Shown one piece after another: positions 25,833 through 35,148 of a DNA stretch of 64,000 nt; positions within the stretch are counted from its first letter, which is position 1, and every line of letters starts with the position of its first letter. Source of the DNA: Bin55 sp965220235 (lineage in GTDB: Bacteria; Pseudomonadota; Gammaproteobacteria; Pseudomonadales; Azotimanducaceae); contig OZ244815.1 in assembly GCA_965220235.1 (NCBI GenBank), forward strand, positions 3,162,001-3,226,000, given 5' to 3'. A program made the position numbers and the translations under genes. The notes beneath the pieces are model-generated. The model had not been told where the DNA came from, made no database searches, and saw nothing but the letters and a program-made list of their open reading frames with translations.

Positions 25833-27032
25833 ATGGCCGCATTGGACAACGTACGCATCCTGGATTTGACGCAATACGAAGCCGGTACATCATGTACACA
25901 AGCACTTGCTTGGCTCGGTGCTGATGTGGTTAAAGTCGAAGCCCCCAGCGTGGGAGACCCGGGTCGTGGTGTCGGTCTGACCGGTGAAGAGCGTTATTCC
26001 GCCTATTTCTGTAATTGGAACGCCAACAAGCGTAGCGTCGTCATCAACCTACAGAAAGACGAAGGTCGAGAGTTGCTGTTGGAAATGATCCCCAGGTTTG
26101 ATGTGTTCGTGGAGAACTACGGACCCGGAGTTGTAGAGCGCTTGCGAATCGACTACGACGATCTCAGGAAGGTACACCCGACTCTTATCTATGCTCGTCT
26201 TAAAGGATTTGGAACTTCCGGACCGTACGCAGACTTTAAGAGTTTCGATATGGTCGCGCAGGCAGCCGCTGGTGCGTTTTCTGTAACTGGCGAACCCGAC
26301 GGACCACCTACGGTTCCAGGTCCGACCATTGGCGACTCCGGGACCGGCGTCCAATTGGCGATGGCAATCCTCGCAGCATACATACAACGCGACCGGGATG
26401 GTGTTGGGCAATTGATCGAAATATCGATGCAGGAAGCCATGACTTACTACATGCGAACTCGAATCGCCACCGGCTCCAAATGGGGAACCCGACCCACTCG
26501 ACGAACGGGTAATACCCAAGGACTTCCGCCCGTCGACATCTTCCCGTGTAAGCCTTACGGTCCAAACGACTATATCTATCTGATGCCGATTACGTCCGGT
26601 CATTGGGACGCACTTTGCACCGCATTGGAAAGACCTGATCTATTAGTGGACGAACGATTCGCAGACCCGCGCAAGCGTCGAGATCACAAAACCGAGTTAA
26701 ACGCCATCATCGAGGCGTGGTTATCTGACCGATCCAAACATGAAGCGATGACAACGCTTGGCAAAGCTGGAGTCCCTTGCTCCGCCATCCTTGATACAGA
26801 GGAACTTCACAACGATGAACACCTTCTCGCACGCGGCTTTGTGAAGGAATTGGATCACCACGGGCATGGTCGAACGAAGTTACTCGGTTTCGCGCCACGT
26901 ATGTCACAATCTGAAGTTGAAATCTCTCGTGCGCCACTCCTAGGTGAACACACCGATGATGTGTTGATGAAGGACATGAACATTTCACCAGACCGAGTTG
27001 CTCAACTCCGGTCTGGTGGCGTCGTAGAGTGA
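25833..27032 (+). CDS. Class III CoA-transferase (CaiB/BaiF family)
   Basis: A 399-residue CoA-transferase of the formyl-CoA transferase/CaiB type. The N-terminal VRILDLTQYEAG and ADVVKVEAP are family marks, and the Asp of IGDSGTG is the probable catalytic residue forming an acyl-Asp intermediate. AAGGAG precedes the ATG. Two further homologues lie at 29380-31645, so this region probably handles CoA activation of a carboxylic acid. The acid is not deducible. Confidence 0.92.
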   Translation: MAALDNVRILDLTQYEAGTSCTQALAWLGADVVKVEAPSVGDPGRGVGLTGEERYSAYFCNWNANKRSVVINLQKDEGRELLLEMIPRFDVFVENYGPGVVERLRIDYDDLRKVHPTLIYARLKGFGTSGPYADFKSFDMVAQAAAGAFSVTGEPDGPPTVPGPTIGDSGTGVQLAMAILAAYIQRDRDGVGQLIEISMQEAMTYYMRTRIATGSKWGTRPTRRTGNTQGLPPVDIFPCKPYGPNDYIYLMPITSGHWDALCTALERPDLLVDERFADPRKRRDHKTELNAIIEAWLSDRSKHEAMTTLGKAGVPCSAILDTEELHNDEHLLARGFVKELDHHGHGRTKLLGFAPRMSQSEVEISRAPLLGEHTDDVLMKDMNISPDRVAQLRSGGVVE

Positions 27033-27039
27033 GCGTTGT

Positions 27040-28350
27040 TTATTTGCGCACGTAGGTAAGCTGCCCCTCAAGAACCGTCGCGAGAACGTCACTGCTGGAT
27101 AGACGATTTCGCGCTTCGGACCAAGGTTTGTCTAAGCACATTAGATTTGCCGGCGACCCTACTTCAATCTCTTCTGAATCGCTGGTGAATAACGCCAACG
27201 CTTCCTCCGGTTCAATCGCTTCGTGTGATCCGATCACAGCGCCACCGTGCGTGCGTCGATCAGTCGCAGCCTTTATCGCGCGCCATGGATCAGTATCGCC
27301 GAACGGTGCATCCGTGCCGATGGTGCATGGGATTCCACGTGCGAGCATGGATCGTATTGGGAAAAGAGAATCGAGTACGTCAGGTTCATTGTCACGAATG
27401 TACTGGTCACCGCGCGTATAGAGAAAGTTTGGATTCGGGACCACGTGTAACCGAAGTGCCTCGACCATCTGCATGACGTCCGGATTCAATTCAGTCGCGT
27501 GTTCAAGTCGGTCGCCTACGACACTTCCTACTTCATTCAAAGCGGAGACCGCAAACACAACTTCCACTTTAGAAACACAGTGGATAGCGACTGGTCGCTG
27601 CGCGCTGTGCGATTCCGCAATCAAGTCACAGAAATCTTGAAATTCAGGTAACCGGTAATCGTCCAAAATGATCTTACGATGACCTTCGCTCAATGCCGGA
27701 CCACCCATCGCGCGAACACGGACTTCCGGACAATGGTCTTGCAAGAGTGCCAAAGTCTTGTCGTTATTTGAAGGTGTCGCATCCGTGACATGCGTCACAC
27801 CGCAACTCGCCAGTTGACGCGAGACCTCGTGCAGCTCGTCGTCCAAACTGCGCTCAACCGGGAGTCGCGCGAAGATCGCTTCGTCTCTTCGATAGAGCTG
27901 CCCGTGACTGTCCGACGGTAAGCCCATTTCCTTCGCGCCTAACGAATTGAAATACCAAACCCGACCGGACCGGTGTTGAATCCGTACCGGGCGATCGTCT
28001 ACCCACCGATCGATGAGCGCTTCAGTTAGATCTCCAGCGATCGACTCGTGATATCCCGTACCGCGAATCCATCCAGTGCCTTCTTCGAGTCGCAGCTTGT
28101 TCTTGAGCTGGTTCACATCGGCAATCTCCGGTGGACCACATTCCACAGAACGCTTACGAGCAGCCAACGCTAGAAGGTGCACGTGATCATCTCTCAGGCT
28201 CGGAATCAGTGCGCCGCCTCTTGCGTCAAGAACTCGTTCGTCGGCAACTGAACCCAAATGTTCAGCGATGGTGCTGACGTCGCCCATCCGACATCGCACA
28301 TCCAATCGTCGACCGAATAGATCGACGTTCTTGATTAACAACGACTGCAA
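27040..28350 (-). CDS. YtcJ-like amidohydrolase
   Basis: About 436 residues of the amidohydrolase 3 / YtcJ type. Signatures are ARGGALIPSLRDDHVHLL, the WIRGTGYHES substrate-loop phrase, the AIHCVSKVEV metal histidine, DRLEHATELN and GTDAPFGDTDPWRAI. The start is ambiguous: the frame opens with a run of TTG/CTG codons, and TTG at 28350 or 28341 seems likeliest. It is divergent from the enoyl-CoA hydratase gene, with starts about 30 bases apart. The substrate is unknown. Confidence 0.86.
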   Translation of the reverse strand: MQSLLIKNVDLFGRRLDVRCRMGDVSTIAEHLGSVADERVLDARGGALIPSLRDDHVHLLALAARKRSVECGPPEIADVNQLKNKLRLEEGTGWIRGTGYHESIAGDLTEALIDRWVDDRPVRIQHRSGRVWYFNSLGAKEMGLPSDSHGQLYRRDEAIFARLPVERSLDDELHEVSRQLASCGVTHVTDATPSNNDKTLALLQDHCPEVRVRAMGGPALSEGHRKIILDDYRLPEFQDFCDLIAESHSAQRPVAIHCVSKVEVVFAVSALNEVGSVVGDRLEHATELNPDVMQMVEALRLHVVPNPNFLYTRGDQYIRDNEPDVLDSLFPIRSMLARGIPCTIGTDAPFGDTDPWRAIKAATDRRTHGGAVIGSHEAIEPEEALALFTSDSEEIEVGSPANLMCLDKPWSEARNRLSSSDVLATVLEGQLTYVRK

Positions 28351-28382
28351 GGAACTCTCAGATAGAAGCAGCAGCAACAATA

Positions 28383-29375
28383 ATGCACCACTTTCAAGAA
28401 CGAAATTTTGTCGACCTGAATTTCCGTACCTTAACTGGCTCTGAACTACTGCATAAATTGAGATCTGCTGCGGAATGCGAAGAACTCAGTCCCGTCGCAG
28501 GCGTAAACGGCGTCATCGTTACGGATGAACTCACCGACAGTGCTTCGTTAAAGCCTCCATGTCCCGTCATATCAACTTCCGTCGGCGCAAGCTCAGAACT
28601 AATTGATGTCCGCATTGAGAACGATCAATCGTTGGATGCGTTACTCCAAGGTATTGAACGCAGCCCTATCGCATCCGCTACGCTCGTACAGTTAATACGC
28701 GTCAACGCACGGTGCACGATCAGCGACGCATTGTGTGCCGAATCACTTGCATACTCATCTTTACAGCACAGCGAACAGTTTCAGAATTGGCTCGCAGCAG
28801 ACAAGCCTTCGAACGTCAAACAGTTTTCAGAACCTGCGATCCTTATTGACCGAGTTGACAACGAACTCAAGCTCACTCTAAATCGGCCAGCAAATCGGAA
28901 CGCATGGTCAACTGACATGCGCGACGCACTAGCGGAACATCTTCAATACGCGTATGAGGATAGCTCGATTTCTCACATTACCATCCGAGCAAACGGACCA
29001 GCATTCAGCGCTGGAGGAGACTTAACGGAGTTCGGACTTGCTCGTGACGCGGGTGTCGCGCACGTGTCCCGTCAGACTAGAAGTCCTGCTACCTTAATGC
29101 ATCTCCTGAGCAAGAAAATCACCGCCAAGGTGCACGGCGCATGCGTAGGCGCTGGGATCGAACTACCAGCATTCGCCGGATGCGTCACGGCTCGTTCTGA
29201 TGCCTTTTTTCAATTACCGGAAATAGCTTTCGGGCTCATCCCGGGTGCTGGTGGAACAGCGAGCATGTTGAAACGAATCGGTAGGTCCCGTTTCAATTAC
29301 ATGGCACTTACCGGCGAACGGATCAATGTAGAGACCGCATTGAACTGGCATCTCATTGACGAGATTCAAGACTAG
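28383..29375 (+). CDS. Enoyl-CoA hydratase/isomerase family protein with N-terminal extension
   Basis: The C-terminal half (about residues 150-330) is a crotonase domain with oxyanion-hole phrases FSAGGDL and GACVGAGIEL, and PEIAFGLIPGAGGT. The first 145 residues look like a degenerate second half-domain (ATLVQLIRVN...ESLAYSSLQHSEQFQNWLA). I recall a similar long form from actinobacteria, where it pairs with CoA-transferases. It is followed almost immediately by a class III CoA-transferase. ATG at 28383 lacks a strong ribosome-binding site, so the start could be a little further in. Confidence 0.85.
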   Translation: MHHFQERNFVDLNFRTLTGSELLHKLRSAAECEELSPVAGVNGVIVTDELTDSASLKPPCPVISTSVGASSELIDVRIENDQSLDALLQGIERSPIASATLVQLIRVNARCTISDALCAESLAYSSLQHSEQFQNWLAADKPSNVKQFSEPAILIDRVDNELKLTLNRPANRNAWSTDMRDALAEHLQYAYEDSSISHITIRANGPAFSAGGDLTEFGLARDAGVAHVSRQTRSPATLMHLLSKKITAKVHGACVGAGIELPAFAGCVTARSDAFFQLPEIAFGLIPGAGGTASMLKRIGRSRFNYMALTGERINVETALNWHLIDEIQD

Positions 29376-29379
29376 CAGC

Positions 29380-30429
29380 GTGTTCAAATCGGAAACAAAA
29401 ACCCGCGTCCTAGAGATAGGCAACTTCGCTGCTGGTTACGCCGGCAAGCTATTTGCACACGCCGGTTGTGACGTCGTTCGCATTGAACCCGAACGACGAA
29501 AAGCGTGTTGGGTCTCCGAACGAGCGATGGACCTGTTTCTGCACCACGACAAAAGGCGTGTCAATACCCAAGATCACGAGCTCGTCGCGCAACTAGCCAA
29601 TAAAGCCGATGTGGTTGTTGTAGACGGCGAATCTGCAGACGAGATCTCATCCCTTGGATTCGAGCATTGGCAAACACCGATCAAAGTCGCCATCACACCG
29701 TTTGGCTTAACCGGACCTGACCGAAACCGCGCAGCTACGAACGCAACTATTCTGGCACTAGGTGGCTATTCCAATCTCATGGGCGATCCAGACCGTGAAC
29801 CTTTAACTATGCCCGGACATTACGTAGATTTCCAGAGTGGCGGGTACGCATACACCGCTGCGAGCGCGTGCCTTCTCGGTGATCACGAAGACACCATCGA
29901 CATCGGCATGCTTGAAGTGATCATGTCGCTCAGTCAGTTCACGACGGTCATGTGGACATGCGCTCAAACTGTACGTTCACGTCATGGCAATGATTTTTGG
30001 TCGGTGGTACCTACTACCCTGTTTCGTTGCAGTGACGGTTGGGTCTACATCAACATCGTGCCCGGATTCTGGGATCCCTTCACTACCGCTCTCGACCTAC
30101 CTGAGCTAACGCTCGACCCTAGATTCCTCACCAACAATCTTCGAATGACGAATCGGGATGCACTACACGAGATCATCGCTCAAGCGTTTATTCAGTGGAC
30201 GCGAAGCGAGATTCAACATCGGGCTGAGATGGCACGGATTCCGTTAGGCGCAGTTCTGACTCTTCCCGAGGTTCTAGACGATCCTCACCTTCAAGAACGA
30301 GGCATGTGGCAACAGATCAGGTACAACGACGGGGACTCGGTCCGTTCTCCACGACCACCATTTGTCATGCAAGGGATCGAGCGGGATGACCTCGCTCTGA
30401 AAGAACCAGAAAGCACAAGCGATGGCTAA
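29380..30429 (+). CDS. Class III CoA-transferase (CaiB/BaiF family), shorter form
   Basis: About 349 residues with the CaiB/BaiF fold but a reduced N-terminus: the usual metabolite-binding Asp region reads PGHYVDFQSGGYA, retaining an Asp. GTG at 29380 follows the preceding stop by 4 bases; a TTG at 29356 is possible. It overlaps the next CoA-transferase by 8 bases, so the two may form a two-subunit enzyme, as known for other class III transferases. Confidence 0.86.
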   Translation: MFKSETKTRVLEIGNFAAGYAGKLFAHAGCDVVRIEPERRKACWVSERAMDLFLHHDKRRVNTQDHELVAQLANKADVVVVDGESADEISSLGFEHWQTPIKVAITPFGLTGPDRNRAATNATILALGGYSNLMGDPDREPLTMPGHYVDFQSGGYAYTAASACLLGDHEDTIDIGMLEVIMSLSQFTTVMWTCAQTVRSRHGNDFWSVVPTTLFRCSDGWVYINIVPGFWDPFTTALDLPELTLDPRFLTNNLRMTNRDALHEIIAQAFIQWTRSEIQHRAEMARIPLGAVLTLPEVLDDPHLQERGMWQQIRYNDGDSVRSPRPPFVMQGIERDDLALKEPESTSDG

Positions 30430-31645
30430 AGGTCCTCTCGAAAACGTTCGCATTCTCGACCTAACGCATGTTTGGGCGGGGCCGCTCGCGACTCGCATAC
30501 TCGGTGATCTAGGCGCTCAAATCCTAAAGATCGAAGCACCAATGGGTCGGGGACCTACTGTGTACCCAACCAATCCTCTTGGTGGATTCATAGGTGGTGA
30601 ACCTGGCGACGAACCTTGGAACGTGAACGCTGTGTTCGTGAAGCTCATGCGAAACAAGAAGAGTCTTGCACTCAATCTCAAGACCGAAGTGGGTCGTAGC
30701 ACGTTTCTTGAGCTCGTCGCCGTCTGCGACATCGTGATCGAGAACTTTTCCGCTCGTGCGATGGCGAGCTTAGGCCTTGACTACGAGCACCTTAAGCAAG
30801 CTAATCCTGAGATCATTCATGTTGCTATGCCCGGTTATGGGTTATCCGGTCCGTACAGTGAACGAGTCGCCTTTGGTCCTACAGTCGAGCCAATGTCTGG
30901 ACTAACATCGGTCATGGGATACAGCGCCGATGAACCCCGCGCCACGGCGATGGCCATGCCCGATCCGACATCTGCCGTAAGCGCAACCGCGGCGGTGGTC
31001 ACTGCGTTACGCATGCGAGAGCTAACCGGAGAAGGCAGGTTAGTTGAGATGTCTCTGCACGAATCGGCAACCTCCTACGCTGGTCCATGGTTAATCGACA
31101 CCCAGCTTGGTCATGAACCTACACAGATTGGCAATCGCCATCCCGAGCTTGCGCCACACGGCATCTATCCATGTCTCGGAGAAGACAACTGGGTCGCAAT
31201 TGGTTGTCGGTCAGATGAAGAGTTCCAATCGTTGTGCGATGTGTGTGAGTTAGACATCGATCGCGCTTGGACGCAGAAAGAACGCAAATCGAATGAACAG
31301 ATTCTTGACACCGCAATAGCTAACTGGACACGCGATCGTTCACATAAGACGGTTGAAGGTTCTTTACGTGATATCGGAATTCCAGTAGGCAAAGTGCTCG
31401 ATACTGAAGGCATGCTCGCAAATCCACAAAGCGTAGATAGGGGATTTTTCGTTCCGCTTGAGCAAGGAACTCCAATGCCTGGGAACCCCGTCAAAATGTC
31501 AGGTATCTCAAGTGAAGATTGGGAACCGTGTCCCAAGCTTGGCGAGCATAACGAAGAGGTTCTATCTGAGTGGCTTGATTTCGACCCAGCTCGAATTCAG
31601 ACACTCTACGATGAAGGCGTCATCGTCAATCGGCCACCCCGGTAG
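30422..31645 (+). CDS. Class III CoA-transferase (CaiB/BaiF family), longer form
   Basis: A 407-residue CoA-transferase with VRILDLTHVWAGPLATRILGDLGA and ILKIEAP at the N-terminus; AMAMPDPTSAVSAT supplies the probable catalytic Asp. It begins with ATG inside the end of the previous gene (8-base overlap), indicating a co-translated pair with the shorter transferase and the enoyl-CoA hydratase. Confidence 0.92.
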   Translation: MAKGPLENVRILDLTHVWAGPLATRILGDLGAQILKIEAPMGRGPTVYPTNPLGGFIGGEPGDEPWNVNAVFVKLMRNKKSLALNLKTEVGRSTFLELVAVCDIVIENFSARAMASLGLDYEHLKQANPEIIHVAMPGYGLSGPYSERVAFGPTVEPMSGLTSVMGYSADEPRATAMAMPDPTSAVSATAAVVTALRMRELTGEGRLVEMSLHESATSYAGPWLIDTQLGHEPTQIGNRHPELAPHGIYPCLGEDNWVAIGCRSDEEFQSLCDVCELDIDRAWTQKERKSNEQILDTAIANWTRDRSHKTVEGSLRDIGIPVGKVLDTEGMLANPQSVDRGFFVPLEQGTPMPGNPVKMSGISSEDWEPCPKLGEHNEEVLSEWLDFDPARIQTLYDEGVIVNRPPR

Positions 31646-31947
31646 ACCCGTATTTGTGCAATCACACAATCACGCGCGCGCATTGTTTAGCGGCGCCTGC
31701 GCCTTCATCTACACGTTCGCGCGCCGCATTGCATTAAGTTGGATGGCCGAAGTGATAAGAACACCACAACCACGGGTTCGGACGTGTCCGGTCGTAATCG
31801 AACCATGAGGTAAAGGGGAGGTCAACTAAATTGCGAGTAAAACCTCGCGATTCATGGCGCTGACGCAACTCAATGGATGGCTCAACGTCACGCTGGAACA
31901 GGGCGAAAATCCTCGTCCCCGAATAGGATGAGGATGCCAATCAAATC
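31646..31947. other. Convergent intergenic region without a visible gene
   Basis: A 302-base stretch between the convergent CoA-transferase and EreA/ChaN-like genes. TTGTG...CACAA (about 31655-31672) forms a weak 5-bp stem. I see no terminator with a T-run and no conserved frame. Confidence 0.4.
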
Positions 31948-33237
31948 TCAGTCTCGGATCGATGCTGGAACCGTCGAGAACGATCGTTCGGCAAGAATTT
32001 GGGTGTCTAAGTCCATGATTCGAATGTTGTAAACCCTGTTCGGTTGAAGAAATAGAGCTACTCTGTGCGTTCGATTCGCCTCTACGCGATCAGAGGGTAC
32101 TGCTCCGTTCTCTTCCGATGGATAGACTGCTTCCAAGATGCAGGATTTGTCGAGACACTCCGGTGTGTCAAACCATACAGGTTGTCTGGTATTCCCCAAT
32201 CTCATCCATGACGGACGGTCATATTCGTAGTGCGTCTGTAAACCAACTACTTCGATGTCGGTATAGTCATCTCCGTCGACGAGTTCGCCGGTAGAGTTGA
32301 GTAAAACAACGGGATATGCGGCGAGCAACCCTCTTTTTTCGGCTTCTTGTCGCCACGGATGCTCTTCTTTTAAAGTACTTCGTTCACTGAGTTCCGTTTG
32401 ATCAATGGTTAACGGATCGATTCCCGTGAACTCTTTTAGGAAATACGCCATCGGTGACCAACTGCTCGTCTTTTTTTCACGAACGTGGGCGTAGCCGCAG
32501 TGAGCAAGTACTTTCGCATCTGGATCTTTCTTCAGTATTCTCGCAATGATGTTCTCTGCCTGTACGCGGTCCCGTTCCACCTGTCGATTTATGGGGTTCT
32601 CGGAGTCATCTGGCGCCATTTGGGAATCTTCAATTTCGTAACCGACGATTTTGAAGCCTAGCTCAAATGCGGATCGAAGCATCTGCGCGTATACAACATC
32701 ATTTGAGTAATAACCACCACCGATCACGGGATATCCGCGTTCGTTGATACCGTCGTCGAACTGGTAGCCTTCTACCGCTAAATAACGGAACCCACGTTCA
32801 TATAGTGGCTCGAGGAGCTCTAGCGTTAATAATCGATCGGACCCGACGTGGTGCCGCTCGTTCACGATGACGATTCGTTGTTTGACGGAACGATTAACGA
32901 TGTATTCAATCGCGGGTTCAGCGCGTACTGATAGTGGTAAATCGCCTTCTGCGTAGTACCGATGAGTGCGCCAATCAAAGAACGCCAATGCGGTAGCATG
33001 ATTTCCGACTTTGGATTCGAGAGTAGCGCGGCGCGTTGCGTATGAAAGTCGATATTGGGAGTCACGCTCACATAGATGTTCATGGGAGCGGTTCATACTC
33101 AGCGGTTTCCACGTGATTGATGAGGTACGCCAAATCTGAACCCATTGTCTGTATTCGTCTTCGCAGCTTGCCTCAGGTTCTGAAGCCAAAATAAGGCACG
33201 ATGACAAGGTGGCAAGGTACAACAGATATTTCTTCAT
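31948..33237 (-). CDS. Exported EreA/ChaN-like protein
   Basis: A 429-residue protein with a signal peptide (residues 1-21). The central part reads IVIVNERHHVGSDRLLTLELLEPLYERGFRYLAVEGYQ, later IVGYEIEDS and KVLAHCGYAH. The pattern of a Glu/His site after a hydrophobic strand, a second Glu and a late His is that of the erythromycin esterase/ChaN/TIKI-like superfamily. No substrate can be named and the C-terminal 150 residues are unassigned. ATG at 33237 was chosen as the signal-peptide start; the longer frame overlaps the TRAP permease gene by 25 bases. Confidence 0.7.
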   Translation of the reverse strand: MKKYLLYLATLSSCLILASEPEASCEDEYRQWVQIWRTSSITWKPLSMNRSHEHLCERDSQYRLSYATRRATLESKVGNHATALAFFDWRTHRYYAEGDLPLSVRAEPAIEYIVNRSVKQRIVIVNERHHVGSDRLLTLELLEPLYERGFRYLAVEGYQFDDGINERGYPVIGGGYYSNDVVYAQMLRSAFELGFKIVGYEIEDSQMAPDDSENPINRQVERDRVQAENIIARILKKDPDAKVLAHCGYAHVREKKTSSWSPMAYFLKEFTGIDPLTIDQTELSERSTLKEEHPWRQEAEKRGLLAAYPVVLLNSTGELVDGDDYTDIEVVGLQTHYEYDRPSWMRLGNTRQPVWFDTPECLDKSCILEAVYPSEENGAVPSDRVEANRTHRVALFLQPNRVYNIRIMDLDTQILAERSFSTVPASIRD

Positions 33238-33293
33238 TACAGTATTACCAAGATCGCGCGAAAAGTCCCTTAGAGGTCGGTCAATCGTTCTGT

Positions 33294-34643
33294 TCAATAT
33301 GCCTGCGCGGGTAACCAAGTCACAAGTGAGGCAAAATAGAAGATTAGAGCCAGTCCGATCAACTGCAGCACGATAAACGGACTAACACCTTTGTAAATTG
33401 TGGTGGCTTGCAAATCTGGTGGCGCCGCACCTTTTAGATAGAAAATCGCAAATCCAACTGGCGGCGTCAAGAAACTCGTTTGTAGGCACACCGCGAATAG
33501 AACCGTAAACCAAATCGGGTCGAATCCAAGTGCGACGACAACAGGTGACACCAATGGAAGGATGATTAAGGTCAGTTCTATCCAATCAAGGAAGAACCCG
33601 AGGAGGAACGTACAGAACAGGATCGTAATGACGACTCCGGTTGGACCGAATGGCAGATTCAACAGTGTACGTTCAATAAGTTCGTCGCCACCTAAACCAC
33701 GAAGCACCAACGAAAACGCGGTAGCACCGATCAGGATCGCGAAGATGAATGCCGTGGTCTTGGTCGTTTCTTCCAGCACTTCCTTGAATACAGGCAGGGT
33801 CAGCTTGCGTTTCCATAACGCTAATAGCAATGCACCGAAAGCACCCACGCCTGCTGCTTCGGTGGGCGTCGCGATGCCGAAAAAGATGCTCCCGAGTACA
33901 CCGAGAATCAATGCCGCGGGTGGCAGAATCGCTAGAACCAATCGTTGCAGCTCTTTGAAGTCGAACGTCCCTTCGTCGGCGAGTTTCGGAGCTAAGTTAG
34001 GCTTAATCAAGCCCAGTACAACGATGTAAAGAACATAGAGTGACCCAAGCAATAATCCAGGAAATACAGCTCCAAGGAATAGGTCACCAACAGGCATCGC
34101 CATCCTGTCCGCCATCAATACAAGCATGATGCTAGGTGGAATCAAGATTCCCAATGTACCGACCGCACATACGGTTCCAGACGCCAACATTGGCGCATAG
34201 CCCTGCTTCAACATGACAGGCAATCCAAGCAGCGCGAGTAACACGACCGATGCACCGATGATCCCGGTTGTAGCCGCCAGTAAAACACCGATCAGTGTCA
34301 CTGAAATCGCAAGTCCGCCAGACACGCGGCGAAAGAGCTTCGCGAAACTCGTCATGAGTTCACTTGCAATACCTGAGCGGTCCAGTAGAAGACCCATGAA
34401 AATGAACATGGGCAACGCAACCATCACCCAGTTTTCCATGACATTCCAGACACGATCAACGGTAATCGAGGTGTAGAGCCAGTCGACGCCCGTAAATAGA
34501 CCTAAGTCAATATCTACGATGATGGCAATACATGTGAAAAGGATCGCCAAACCCGCGAGAATCCACGCAACGGGAAAACCCGTAAAAACCAACAGAATGA
34601 AGGCGAAGAACATCGCCAACGCCAGTATTTCGTTAAGTTCCAC
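33294..34643 (-). CDS. dctM: TRAP transporter large permease (DctM)
   Basis: Twelve-segment permease that drives Na+- or H+-coupled uptake of an organic acid captured by the periplasmic DctP protein. The 449-residue protein has typical phrases AMFFAFILLVFTGFPVAWIL, LLAATTGIIGASVVLLALLGLP, TVCAVGTLGILIPPSIMLV and LTPPVGFAIFYLKG. GTG start, overlapping the end of dctQ by 11 bases. Confidence 0.95.
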   Translation of the reverse strand: MELNEILALAMFFAFILLVFTGFPVAWILAGLAILFTCIAIIVDIDLGLFTGVDWLYTSITVDRVWNVMENWVMVALPMFIFMGLLLDRSGIASELMTSFAKLFRRVSGGLAISVTLIGVLLAATTGIIGASVVLLALLGLPVMLKQGYAPMLASGTVCAVGTLGILIPPSIMLVLMADRMAMPVGDLFLGAVFPGLLLGSLYVLYIVVLGLIKPNLAPKLADEGTFDFKELQRLVLAILPPAALILGVLGSIFFGIATPTEAAGVGAFGALLLALWKRKLTLPVFKEVLEETTKTTAFIFAILIGATAFSLVLRGLGGDELIERTLLNLPFGPTGVVITILFCTFLLGFFLDWIELTLIILPLVSPVVVALGFDPIWFTVLFAVCLQTSFLTPPVGFAIFYLKGAAPPDLQATTIYKGVSPFIVLQLIGLALIFYFASLVTWLPAQAY

Positions 34644-35148
34644 GTATGAACAAACCAGCGTAGACCCGCGAGATCCTAGAAAGCGCGGCTAAAAGTAACA
34701 ATGCAAAACCAATCACTAAAAATGCTTTGATAAACCAGCGAAACGGTAACCCACCTGGTGATGCCGAGACCTCACCAATATTGAAGCTATAGATGAAGAA
34801 ATCCCATCCGTACCAAATCATGACTAGACAAAACGGGACCACAAAGAGCATCATCCCGTAGAAATCGATCCATAGACGCGCTCGATGTGGCATTCTCTCG
34901 TGGAAAACGTCCACGCGAATATGTGCGTCCTTTACGAGCGTAAATCCAATGGTCAACATGAACCCCATGGAATAGAGGTGCCACTGTAGCTCTTCAAATT
35001 CAATCCGGCCTTCATCGAATAAATATCTGGCCGTCACGTTGATCACAATGACGGTCATTAGGATGACCCAAAGAACAGAAACGCCTTGCGCAATCCTTGT
35101 CAGAACCGGGTCAACAACTCGCGACAGCCAGGTACTCGGTAATTCCAT
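34633..35148 (-). CDS. dctQ: TRAP transporter small permease (DctQ)
   Basis: A 171-residue four-segment membrane protein, partner of DctM. It has the conserved FEELQWHLYSMGFMLTIGFTLVKDAHIRVDVF stretch broken by an Arg/Asp-rich loop. It begins directly after the dctP stop and overlaps dctM. Confidence 0.93.
   Translation of the reverse strand: MELPSTWLSRVVDPVLTRIAQGVSVLWVILMTVIVINVTARYLFDEGRIEFEELQWHLYSMGFMLTIGFTLVKDAHIRVDVFHERMPHRARLWIDFYGMMLFVVPFCLVMIWYGWDFFIYSFNIGEVSASPGGLPFRWFIKAFLVIGFALLLLAALSRISRVYAGLFIRGT

Noticed and set aside
31458..31808. Plus-strand frame of 116 codons past the CoA-transferase
   Set aside because: It overlaps the transferase 3' end in another phase and its translation is of low complexity with no known domain.
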